NCBI GenBank assembly: GCA_947570515.1
Contig: CANOUM010000050.1
Span: 1 to 9,471 of the forward strand
DNA from: an uncultured Clostridia bacterium
GTDB taxonomy: Bacteria > Bacillota > Clostridia > Lachnospirales > Bianqueaceae
DNA length: 9,471 nucleotides
Direction of reading: 5' to 3'
Positions 1 through 6,029 of this stretch are shown piece after piece (the first letter of the stretch is position 1; every line of letters starts with the position of its first letter). The notes under the pieces are model-generated. The model made no database searches, was not told the origin of the DNA, and saw only the letters and a program-made list of their open reading frames with translations. Position numbers and translations under genes: made by a program.

Positions 1-1
1 A

Positions 2-91
2 AATAATGATACAGGCAGCCGCGGAGGAGGAAGCTCTGTGCATAAAAGCAGCTCAGGGACAACACATGGCGGAGGCGGAAAATCATTCTAA
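2..91 (+). CDS. C-terminal tail of a Gly/Ser-rich protein, probably TPM-domain (partial, 5' end outside window)
   Basis: The frame beginning at base 2 is open from the window edge to a TAA at 89-91 and encodes 29 residues. They are almost all Gly, Ser, Thr and His and end in THGGGGKSF. Glycine/serine-rich tails closing in HGGGG(R/K)SF are characteristic of TPM-domain (YgcG-like) membrane-anchored proteins of Clostridia, in which the tail follows the last membrane segment. The assignment rests only on this tail; the catalytic domain and membrane helices lie outside the window. Another low-complexity secreted or membrane protein is possible. The gap to the next gene is 38 bases with no T-run terminator, so the upstream gene may share a transcript with the redox genes. 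Confidence 0.55.
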   Translation, partial: NNDTGSRGGGSSVHKSSSGTTHGGGGKSF

Positions 92-129
92 AATAAATAA
101 AGGCCGCGCAGCGGCAAGAGGAGGAAAGC

Positions 130-1575
130 ATGACAGAAAAACCAGATATTATCATCATCGGAGGCGGGATCGTGGGAGCTGCTATTGCCAGAGAGCTTTC
201 ACGCTATGAGCTTTCGGCAGTGCTGCTGGAAGCAAGGGAGGATCTGGCGAGAGGAGCATCAGGAGCAAATTCCGGAATTATTCATGCAGGGTACGATCCC
301 AAGCCGGGAAGTCTGATGGCCAAATACAATGTAAAAGGCAATCAGATGTATCCGGAAATATGTGCAAAGCTGCAGATTCCGTTTCACCAGACGGGGTCTC
401 TTGTGCTGGCATTTAATGAAGAACAGATGAAAGAGGTACAGAGACTTTATGACAGAGGATTAGAAAATGGAGTGCCTCATATGCAGATTTTGTCAGGAGA
501 AGAGGTGCACCAGCTAGAACCTGAGGTGTCAGAAAAGGCGCTAGGGGCGCTGTATGCACTGACAGCCGGCATCATTTCACCGTATGAAGCAACGATTGCG
601 ATGGCAGAGAATGCGGCAGAAAACGGAGTGGCATTTAGGTTCAGCGAGCAGGTGACGGCCATTGAAAAGACAGAAGACGGCTTTGTGGTGCAGACCAATC
701 AAGGAAAGCTAACAGCCAGACTTATCATTAACTGTGCAGGAGCACAGGCTGGCGAAATCAGCCGGATGGCAGGAGCAGAGAATCTCAGTATTCAAGAGAA
801 GAAAGGGGAATATACCCTATATGACCGAAATATTGGGGGTTTTGTGCAGCATGTCATTTTTCAAACGCCGGATGAGAATGGAAAGGGCGTTTTGGTTACG
901 CCAACGGCGGAGGGAAACCTGCTGATCGGGCCAAGCAGCGATGCCCTGGAGGAGCCGGGAGATACGGCAACGACACAGCTTGGGCAGGATAAGATTTTTA
1001 TCCAGGCGAAAAAAAGCTGTGAAAAACTGCCTGCCGGCGGTGCCATTACCAGTTTTGCCGGGATCAGAGCCGTGTGCGGAGAGGATTTTGTGATCGGAGC
1101 TTCTGCTCTGGTACCAGACTTGATTCAGGTGGCCGGTATCTGTTCGCCTGGTCTTACTTCAGCGCCTGCCATTGCACAGGATATCGCTGAGCTGGTAAAG
1201 GTAAAGCTTGGGAGTGTAAAGGAAAAGAAGGATTGGAAAGATACAAGGGAGGCTGTCCCCTGTGTGAGGGAGCTTTCATGGGAAGAGCGTAAAACGCTCT
1301 GTGAGAAAAACGCGGACTATGGGAAAATAGTCTGTCGCTGTGAAACGGTAACAGAAGGAGAGATCCGTCACGTTCTCCGCTCTGCGGTGCCGGTGTATAC
1401 GGTGGATGGTGTGAAACGGCGCTGCCGCGCGGGTATGGGGCGCTGTCAGGGAAGTTTTTGTACGCCGCGCGTCATGCAGATTATTGCAGAGGAAGCGGGG
1501 ATTTCACTGGAAGAGGTCAGAAAAGCAGGCAAGGGTACGGAGATTGTGCAGGGATATTTAAAGGGGGAAAAGTGA
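130..1575 (+). CDS. FAD-dependent dehydrogenase, GlpA/GlpD-like, with C-terminal BFD-like [2Fe-2S] domain
   Basis: Predicted 481-residue flavoprotein of the DAO/glycerol-3-phosphate dehydrogenase family. The N-terminal FAD-binding Rossmann motif is clear (IIIIGGGIVGAAIARELSRY, residues 7-26, with an acidic residue, E34, closing the second strand). The segment ARGASGANSGIIHAGYD (40-56) is the family's second FAD contact. Residues 307-345 (SFAGIRAV, then VAGICSPGLTSAPA) form the C-terminal FAD-binding part. After about residue 395 comes a BFD-like domain with C402-x-C404 and C439, C444 in a GMGRCQGSFC motif, which should bind a [2Fe-2S] cluster; an extra Cys (C432) precedes it. The ATG follows AGGAGG at 119-124 with five bases between. 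The stop overlaps the next start (TGATG). Probable job: oxidation of sn-glycerol 3-phosphate to dihydroxyacetone phosphate, passing electrons to the next two gene products. The substrate is inferred, since 2-hydroxyacid or amino-acid oxidation uses the same fold. Confidence 0.9.
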   Translation: MTEKPDIIIIGGGIVGAAIARELSRYELSAVLLEAREDLARGASGANSGIIHAGYDPKPGSLMAKYNVKGNQMYPEICAKLQIPFHQTGSLVLAFNEEQMKEVQRLYDRGLENGVPHMQILSGEEVHQLEPEVSEKALGALYALTAGIISPYEATIAMAENAAENGVAFRFSEQVTAIEKTEDGFVVQTNQGKLTARLIINCAGAQAGEISRMAGAENLSIQEKKGEYTLYDRNIGGFVQHVIFQTPDENGKGVLVTPTAEGNLLIGPSSDALEEPGDTATTQLGQDKIFIQAKKSCEKLPAGGAITSFAGIRAVCGEDFVIGASALVPDLIQVAGICSPGLTSAPAIAQDIAELVKVKLGSVKEKKDWKDTREAVPCVRELSWEERKTLCEKNADYGKIVCRCETVTEGEIRHVLRSAVPVYTVDGVKRRCRAGMGRCQGSFCTPRVMQIIAEEAGISLEEVRKAGKGTEIVQGYLKGEK

Positions 1576-2858
1576 TGCTGCGTAATGTGGATTGTGTGAT
1601 TGTAGGCGGCGGTCCGGCGGGTTTGGCGGCTGCCGTGGCCTGTTATGATGAAGGGACAAAGGATCTGATTATTTTAGAGCGCGATCAGCACTTGGGCGGT
1701 ATTTTGCAGCAGTGTATCCATAATGGATTTGGGCTGCAGTGGTTTAAGGAGGAGCTTACGGGACCGGAATATGCACAGCGCTTTATCGATCAGGTAGAAG
1801 AGCGGCGGATTCCCTATGAGACGGGGACGATGGTGCTGGAGATTCAGTATCATCCGGAAGAGGAGTATGATAAGAGCGTGCTTTGTCTTTCGCCGTCAGA
1901 GGGAGTGATGGAGTACCGCTGCCATAGCGTAGTGCTGGCCATGGGCTGCCGGGAAAGAGTGCGCGGCAATCTGAAGATTCCGGGAACACGTCCGGCAGGG
2001 ATTTATTCGGCTGGACTGGCTCAGCGGCTGGTGAATCTGGAAGGTATGATGCCGGGGCGGCAGGTTGTAGTGCTTGGATCTGGTGATATTGGCTTGATCA
2101 TGGCCAGACGGATGAAATGGGAAGGCGCGGATGTTAAAATGGTGTGTGAGCTTATGCCGTATTCATCCGGACTGGCGCGGAATATTCAGCAGTGCCTGGT
2201 CGATCAGGATATTCCGCTTAAGTTGAGTACAACTGTGGTGAATATTCATGGCAGGGAGCGGCTGACAGGAGTAACGATTGCACAGGTGGATGAAAGAAGA
2301 CAGCCGATTCCGGGAACAGAAGAGTATGTACCATGTGATACGCTGCTGCTTTCGGTAGGGCTTTTACCGGAAAATGAGCTTTCAAGAGGACTGGAGGTTT
2401 TGATGGATCCGGTAACAGGAGGAGCGCAGGTGGATGAACATCGACAGACAAGCGTGCCGGGAGTCTATGCCTGCGGCAATGTGCTGCATGTGCATGATAT
2501 TGTGGATTTTGTTAGCAAAGAGAGTATGATTGCCGGAAAGAGCGCGGCGCAGCATAGTGCAGCGGTAAAGGGTCAGAAAAAGGAGAAAAATGAGCAGGAG
2601 ATACCGATTCGTCCGTTGGGACAGGTACGCTACACCATCCCACAGCGGGCAGGTCTGACAGAAGCGTTCTCAATTTATTGCCGCGTAGCGCAGCCGCTGG
2701 AAAATGGGCGCTTTGTGCTAAAGGCAGATGGACAGGAGATTCTGCAGCGGCGCTTTCTGCGCGTTGTGCCGGGGGAGATGCAGGAGATTACAGTGGGCGA
2801 AAAGCAGCTGCAGCAGCTGAGAAAAGCGAAAGAGATGACATTAGAGGTGGAGCTATGA
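1575..2858 (+). CDS. NAD(P)/FAD-dependent oxidoreductase, second flavin subunit of the GlpA-like complex
   Basis: Predicted 427 residues with a pyridine-nucleotide-disulfide-reductase fold. The FAD motif is VIVGGGPAGLAAA (residues 8-20). A second Rossmann motif, VVVLGSGDIGLIMARR (164-179), fits NAD(P) binding. The PGVYACGNV motif (295-303) supplies the second FAD contact. The family-typical LAMGCRERVRG (121-131) and RPAGIYSAGLAQR (139-151) are present, but not the CxxC pair of thioredoxin reductase. Residues about 345-427 form a C-terminal extension that includes PGEM. I chose the ATG at 1575 because it shares its A with the preceding TGA, is preceded by AGGGGG at 1562-1567, and is followed at once by the FAD motif; the 39 residues of upstream open frame overlap the BFD domain and look unlike the family. 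Context suggests it moves electrons between the first flavoprotein and NAD(P) or another carrier. Confidence 0.88.
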   Translation: MLRNVDCVIVGGGPAGLAAAVACYDEGTKDLIILERDQHLGGILQQCIHNGFGLQWFKEELTGPEYAQRFIDQVEERRIPYETGTMVLEIQYHPEEEYDKSVLCLSPSEGVMEYRCHSVVLAMGCRERVRGNLKIPGTRPAGIYSAGLAQRLVNLEGMMPGRQVVVLGSGDIGLIMARRMKWEGADVKMVCELMPYSSGLARNIQQCLVDQDIPLKLSTTVVNIHGRERLTGVTIAQVDERRQPIPGTEEYVPCDTLLLSVGLLPENELSRGLEVLMDPVTGGAQVDEHRQTSVPGVYACGNVLHVHDIVDFVSKESMIAGKSAAQHSAAVKGQKKEKNEQEIPIRPLGQVRYTIPQRAGLTEAFSIYCRVAQPLENGRFVLKADGQEILQRRFLRVVPGEMQEITVGEKQLQQLRKAKEMTLEVEL

Positions 2859-3232
2859 TAGAGTATACATGTATTTTATGCCCGAGAGGCTGCAGGCTGA
2901 CAGCAGAGAAAAAACAGGGCGAAATTGCGGTAAGCGGCAATGCTTGTCCGAGGGGGGAGCAGTATGCGGTCTCTGAGATGACAAATCCCATGCGAACGGT
3001 CACAACTTCGGTGTATGTAACAGAAGGAGACGAAGCTATGGTATCGGTTAAGACAAGTGCAGCCGTCCCGAAAGCGAAGGTAGAAGAAGTGCTGAAACAG
3101 GCAGCCGGAATGAGGGTCAAAGCTCCGCTGGAAATAGGGGATATTTTGATTGAAAATGTGGCCGGCACAGGAGAAAATTTGGTGGCGACAAGAAAAGTGA
3201 TTCGGATTTGCAGTGAGAGGAAAAATTGTTGA
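2855..3232 (+). CDS. DUF1667 small cysteine-motif protein, third subunit of the redox cluster
   Basis: A 125-residue protein that starts MIEYTCILCPRGCRL. Cys 6, 9, 13 and 31 form a CxxCxxxC...CPRG pattern, like the N-terminal cluster ligands of molybdopterin oxidoreductases, so an iron-sulfur cluster or metal site is likely. The remainder (KTSAAVPKAKVEEVLKQ, then APLEIGDILIENVAGTGENLVATR) matches the DUF1667 family, which travels next to GlpA-like and FAD-oxidoreductase genes in Firmicutes and Thermotogae. The ATG overlaps the preceding TGA (ATGA), and a GAGGTGG ribosome site sits at 2844-2850; the longer upstream frame from 2678 lies wholly inside the previous gene. Its biochemical role is not established. 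An electron-transfer subunit is inferred from the Cys pattern and the tight coupling. Confidence 0.87.
   Translation: MIEYTCILCPRGCRLTAEKKQGEIAVSGNACPRGEQYAVSEMTNPMRTVTTSVYVTEGDEAMVSVKTSAAVPKAKVEEVLKQAAGMRVKAPLEIGDILIENVAGTGENLVATRKVIRICSERKNC
3215..3220 (+). promoter_or_regulatory. Ribosome-binding site deciding the mnmA TTG start
   Basis: GAGAGG lies five bases before TTG at 3226 and eight before a second in-frame TTG at 3229. Both TTGs overlap or touch the stop of the DUF1667 gene (TGA 3230-3232). No ATG or GTG is usable before the PP-loop motif, so mnmA must begin with a weak codon, probably translationally coupled to its neighbour. The two TTGs differ by one residue and cannot be separated from sequence. 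Confidence 0.6.
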
Positions 3233-4287
3233 AGGAAAAGGTAGTGATTGGACTGTCATCGGGGGTGGATTCCTCAGTGGCAGCATACCTGCTGCAAAAG
3301 CAAGGGTATGAAGTAATTGGGGCAACCATCGATACAGGAATCGGAGAGAATGCAGTGAGAGAAGGCATTGGCCTGGAAGCAAAAAAAATTGCCGATCAAC
3401 TGCAAATTTCGCATTATATTTTGGATGTGCAAACGCTATTTAAAAAAGAGGTGGTTCTTCCTTTTATAGAAGCTTATTATGAAGCGAGAACGCCGAATCC
3501 ATGTGTCCTGTGTAATCCGGCGGTGAAATGGAATGCACTGCTGGAGCTGGCAGATTCGCTGGGAGCTCAGTACGTGGCGACCGGGCATTATAGCCGGATT
3601 GTGAGGCTTGCTGACGGACGCTTTACGATTGAAAAGGCAGCGGTAAAGGATCAGTCCTACGTACTGTATGGGCTTAGTCAAACACAGCTAAGCAGGACCA
3701 AAATGCCGCTATATGCATATACCAAAGAAGAGGTAAGGCGACTGGCCGCAGAGCAGGGCCTTTTGACGGCTAAAAAGCCGGATAGTCAGGAGATCTGTTT
3801 TATTCCTGATGATGATTATGCAGGCTTTTTGCAGCAGTACTCAGGGAGAGAAAGCGAACCTGGCTCCTTTGTGAATCGGGAGGGCAAGGTACTGGGGCAG
3901 CATAGAGGCTTGATTCATTATACGATTGGGCAGCGCAAGGGGCTGGGGATAGCACTTGGGGAGCCGGCCTTTGTCACTGAGCTGCGTACGGAGACGAATG
4001 AGGTGGTGCTGGGACGCAATGAAGATTGTTTTCAGCGAGGCGTTTTGGTACAGAACGTGAATTTTATGATGGAAGAGAAGCCGGCAGATTCTGTGTGCGG
4101 TCTACAGGGAAAGCTTCGCTATGCACATCAGGAAGAGGCTTGCCGGATTAAAAAGAGAGAGGATGATCTGTGGGAATGTATTTTTGAGCAGCCGCAGCGG
4201 GCAGTGACTCCAGGACAAGCTATCGTATGGTATAAGGATCAAATGATCTACGGCGGCGGACAGATCGTCAAGGGGCTTACGGTATGA
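3226..4287 (+). CDS. mnmA: tRNA 2-thiouridine(34) synthase MnmA (divergent, CxxC type)
   Basis: Predicted 353-residue cytoplasmic enzyme that adenylates U34 of Lys, Glu and Gln tRNAs and inserts sulfur to give 2-thiouridine. The ATP PP-loop is SSGVDSS (11-17), where most family members have SGGVDSS. TPNPCVLCNPAVKW (89-102) holds the conserved Cys (C96) and YVATGHYSRI (116-125) follows. KDQSYVLYGLSQ (141-152), the second conserved Cys in EICFIPD (C191), HYTIGQRKGLGI (231-242) and the C-terminal RAVTPGQAIVWY (325-336) complete the pattern. Length is normal for the family. C93, C96 and C191 together resemble the three-Cys signature of [4Fe-4S]-dependent U34 thiolases, rather than the D-x-x-C of E. 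coli. The stretch after the second strand (residues 33-50) lacks the usual Trp and Cys residues, so this may be a second, divergent MnmA copy. It begins with TTG inside the upstream stop region and ends overlapping mutY. Confidence 0.87.
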   Translation: MLKEKVVIGLSSGVDSSVAAYLLQKQGYEVIGATIDTGIGENAVREGIGLEAKKIADQLQISHYILDVQTLFKKEVVLPFIEAYYEARTPNPCVLCNPAVKWNALLELADSLGAQYVATGHYSRIVRLADGRFTIEKAAVKDQSYVLYGLSQTQLSRTKMPLYAYTKEEVRRLAAEQGLLTAKKPDSQEICFIPDDDYAGFLQQYSGRESEPGSFVNREGKVLGQHRGLIHYTIGQRKGLGIALGEPAFVTELRTETNEVVLGRNEDCFQRGVLVQNVNFMMEEKPADSVCGLQGKLRYAHQEEACRIKKREDDLWECIFEQPQRAVTPGQAIVWYKDQMIYGGGQIVKGLTV

Positions 4288-5312
4288 ATAGATGGGTGAC
4301 AGATCTGCTGGATTGGTATAAAAACGTGAAGCGGCCTCTGCCATGGCGTGAGACACAGGAGGCCTACCGGGTGTGGATATCGGAGATCATGCTGCAGCAA
4401 ACCCGGATTGAGGCTGTGATGGGATATTATCAGCGATTTATGGAGGCTTTTCCTGATGTTCAGGCTTTGGCACAGGCACCGCTGGAGCAAGTGCTCAAGC
4501 TTTGGGAAGGACTAGGATATTACTCAAGAGCAAAGAATTTGCATAAGGCAGCGCAGGAGATCGTGATGAGAGGAAGCTTTCCGGATCAGAAAGAGGAGAT
4601 TCAAAAGCTGCCGGGGATCGGTGATTATACGGCAGGCGCCATTGCTGCGATTGCGTTTGGCAAAGAAGAGACCGCGATTGATGGAAATGTGATGCGCGTG
4701 GTGAGCCGCATCTATGCGCTGGAGGATGATATTCTACTGCCGGCTTCCAGAAAAAAGGTAAAAGAAATACTGGAAGGCGTATATCCCTCAGGAGAGGCCG
4801 GAAATTTTGTACAGGGACTCATGGAGCTTGGAGAGTTAATTTGTATTCCTAAAGCGCCTAAGTGCGAGATCTGTCCTGTGCAAGAGGAGTGTAAAGCTAA
4901 AACAGAGGGAAGGCAGAGCGTATTACCGGTTCGGATTCCTAAAACAAAAAAGAAAACCGAAGAACGAATTGTACTGCTGGTAGAAGAGCAGGGGCGTATT
5001 CTGCTGACAAAGAGGCCTGAAAAAATGCTTTTAGGAGGATTATGGGAATATCCCAATGTGCTTACAGCGGATCCGGCGAGAGTGCCGGCGCTCACGCAGG
5101 AGAAGTATGGAATGCAATTGAAGATACAGGAATATGTGGGCGAGGTAGAGCATGTGTTTACCCATGTTCGCTGGAAGATGCGCGTATATAAAGCTCAAAA
5201 GAAAGATGCGGCCGGTTTTGCCGCTGCGCGGCGAGAGTACAAATGGGCGGATGAAAAACAGCTCAAAGAAGAGGTTATGCTGCCGACAGCGTTTAAAAAA
5301 ATAATCGGGTGA
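4284..5312 (+). CDS. mutY: A/G-specific adenine glycosylase MutY
   Basis: Predicted 342-residue base-excision enzyme that removes adenine mispaired with 8-oxoguanine. Family motifs are in order: LPWRETQEAYRVWISEIMLQ (19-38) with the catalytic Glu at 34; WEGLGYYSRAKNLH (74-87); the helix-hairpin-helix LPGIGDYTAGAI (109-120); and IDGNVMRV (132-139) with the catalytic-site Asp 133. The [4Fe-4S] ligands are C187, C194, C197 and C203 (C-x6-C-x2-C-x5-C). Residues about 225-342 are the NUDIX-like 8-oxoG recognition domain, with LLGGLWEYP (249-257) and FTH (292-294, the usual FSH position). All key residues are intact and length is normal. The start ATG overlaps the mnmA stop (ATGA), with AAGGGG at 4270-4275 as ribosome site. 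Likely cotranscribed with mnmA and the following deaminase. Confidence 0.96.
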   Translation: MNRWVTDLLDWYKNVKRPLPWRETQEAYRVWISEIMLQQTRIEAVMGYYQRFMEAFPDVQALAQAPLEQVLKLWEGLGYYSRAKNLHKAAQEIVMRGSFPDQKEEIQKLPGIGDYTAGAIAAIAFGKEETAIDGNVMRVVSRIYALEDDILLPASRKKVKEILEGVYPSGEAGNFVQGLMELGELICIPKAPKCEICPVQEECKAKTEGRQSVLPVRIPKTKKKTEERIVLLVEEQGRILLTKRPEKMLLGGLWEYPNVLTADPARVPALTQEKYGMQLKIQEYVGEVEHVFTHVRWKMRVYKAQKKDAAGFAAARREYKWADEKQLKEEVMLPTAFKKIIG

Positions 5313-5325
5313 GGAGGAAGAGCAA

Positions 5326-5802
5326 ATGAAGAGGCAGGACTATATTTCGTGGGATGAATATTTTATGGGGGTGGCGGTGCTGGCCGGGCGGCGCAGCAAA
5401 GATCCGAACACGCAGGTAGGAGCCTGCATTGTGAGTCCGGAAAATATTATTATCTCAACCGGTTATAATGGATTTCCGGTGGGATGTTCGGATGATGAAT
5501 ATCCTTGGGAGAGAGAAGGAGAGGCTACTAAATATCCGTTTGTTGTGCATGCAGAACTGAATGCCATTTTGAACGCCCATGGACGATCGTTAATGGGATC
5601 GCGGATTTATGTGGCGCTTTTTCCATGTAATGAATGTGCTAAAGCGATCATTCAGGCGGGGATTCGAGAGGTGGTATATCTTTCAGATAAATATGAAAAG
5701 GATCCGATGACGCAGGCAAGTAAACGGATGATGGCATCTGCTGGCATAAAAATGCGTCAATTTGTTCCAAGAATAGATAAAATCGAACTAAACTTTCGAT
5801 AA
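5326..5802 (+). CDS. dCMP deaminase family protein (ComEB-like)
   Basis: Predicted 158-residue zinc enzyme that converts dCMP to dUMP, supplying thymidylate synthesis. The zinc site is H75-A-E77 in VVHAELNAIL, with E77 as the proton-shuttle Glu, and C101 and C104 in FPCNECAKAI. The N-terminal part carries the dCMP-deaminase pattern SKDPNTQVGACIV (24-36) and YNGFPVGCSDDEYPW (47-61), which separates it from tRNA-adenosine and free cytidine deaminases. Length fits the B. subtilis ComEB-type family. GGAGG at 5313-5317 begins immediately after the mutY stop, and the gap between genes is 13 bases, so it is probably the last gene of the operon. After it an AT-rich control region begins. Deamination of another deoxynucleotide is possible but less likely. 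Confidence 0.92.
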   Translation: MKRQDYISWDEYFMGVAVLAGRRSKDPNTQVGACIVSPENIIISTGYNGFPVGCSDDEYPWEREGEATKYPFVVHAELNAILNAHGRSLMGSRIYVALFPCNECAKAIIQAGIREVVYLSDKYEKDPMTQASKRMMASAGIKMRQFVPRIDKIELNFR

Positions 5803-5872
5803 AGGGTAGAATTTAAGATATTACGCTTCAATTAAGATGCGATTTCAAAAATATTAAGAAAGGATAACATTT

Positions 5873-5917
5873 ATGTTTTGTCCGACAAAAAATGTCAAGG
5901 GAAAAGTAAATATTTAA
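5873..5917 (+). CDS. Possible 14-codon leader peptide
   Basis: An ATG at 5873, eight bases after AAGGA (5860-5864), opens a 14-codon frame, MFCPTKNVKGKVNI, ending at TAA 5915-5917. The stop falls in the loop of the large inverted repeat, and the frame also spans the 15-bp palindrome, so a translating ribosome would prevent both structures from folding. That is the geometry of an attenuator leader. There is no run of one regulatory amino acid and no family match, so this may be chance in AT-rich DNA. Confidence 0.2.
   Translation: MFCPTKNVKGKVNI
5876..5890. promoter_or_regulatory. 15-bp palindrome, candidate operator or small hairpin
   Basis: TTTTGTC-C-GACAAAA is a perfect 7-bp inverted repeat around a single base, centred 45 bases before the -35 box of the downstream promoter. 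Such compact symmetry suits a dimeric DNA-binding protein. On the minus strand it reads TTTGTCGGA, one mismatch from the Spo0A box TTTGTCGAA, but the resemblance is short. It overlaps the left arm of the large inverted repeat by four bases, so in RNA the two hairpins would compete. Confidence 0.35.
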
Positions 5918-5941
5918 GTTTTGTTTCTTGACATTTTTTTT
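5887..5941 (+). terminator. Inverted repeat with T-run, probable (possibly bidirectional) terminator
   Basis: AAAAAATGTCAAG (5887-5899) pairs perfectly with CTTGACATTTTTT (5927-5939) and the T-run continues to 5941. The 27-base loop can extend the stem with A/T and G/U pairs. It lies 84 bases after the dCMP deaminase stop, the right place to end the operon. The stem is AU-rich and the loop long, so strength is uncertain, and the right arm doubles as the -35 element of the next promoter. Confidence 0.55.
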
Positions 5942-5955
5942 ATTGGTATTATAAT
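5928..5955 (+). promoter_or_regulatory. Consensus sigma-A promoter for the surface-protein gene
   Basis: TTGACA (5928-5933) and TATAAT (5950-5955), both perfect consensus, are separated by 16 bases. Predicted transcription start is about 5961-5963, giving a 5' leader of roughly 68 bases before the ATG at 6030. The spacer is one base below the optimum of 17, and begins with seven T's. The -35 sits inside the right arm of the inverted repeat, so terminator and promoter share bases. Confidence 0.75.
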
Positions 5956-6009
5956 AAGTATGCCTTTAAGTTTGAGAAATCATCTTAGGTATGGCAAAAT
6001 ATAATTTTT

Positions 6010-6019
6010 AGGAGAGGAG
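6010..6019 (+). promoter_or_regulatory. Ribosome-binding site of the surface-protein gene
   Basis: AGGAGAGGAG contains two overlapping AGGAG copies (6010-6014 and 6015-6019). The second lies ten bases before the ATG at 6030, which is immediately followed by a basic-hydrophobic signal peptide, so this start is well supported. Confidence 0.75.
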
Positions 6020-6029
6020 AACGAAGCAA

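Larger units (their letters stand above)
5803..6029 (+). other. AT-rich intergenic control region (227 bases)
   Basis: Nothing here encodes a recognisable protein family. From left to right it holds: about 55 AT-rich bases with no clear signal; a possible leader ORF (5873-5917); a 15-bp palindrome (5876-5890); a long inverted repeat ending in eight T's (5887-5941); a consensus promoter (5928-5955); a short 5' leader with a weak bulged hairpin, CCT-tt-AAG at 5963-5970 pairing with CTTAGG at 5984-5989; and a strong ribosome site at 6010-6019. The region separates the end of the repair operon from the surface-protein gene. Confidence 0.8.

Noticed and set aside
103..115. GCCGC-GCA-GCGGC hairpin as a terminator
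   Set aside because: The 5-bp stem is followed by AAGAGGAGG and not a T-run. It may slightly affect access to the ribosome site but does not look like a terminator.
6..209. Small ORF at the start of the window
   Set aside because: It overlaps both the Gly/Ser tail gene and the FAD motif of the first dehydrogenase in another frame, and its product is an Arg/His-rich, unstructured sequence.
1458..1574. Longer N-terminus for the second oxidoreductase
   Set aside because: The extra 39 residues are encoded within the BFD domain of the previous gene; the ATG at 1575 has a ribosome site and begins right before the FAD motif.
2678..2854. Longer N-terminus for the DUF1667 protein
   Set aside because: It lies inside the upstream gene with Ala-rich shadow sequence; the family begins at the Cys motif right after the ATG at 2855.
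5870..5898. Divergent minus-strand promoter using the TGTCAA arm (minus-strand TTGACA)
   Set aside because: The best -10 at correct spacing is CATAAA, only four of six matches, and no minus-strand gene lies to the left; the box is explained by symmetry of the inverted repeat.
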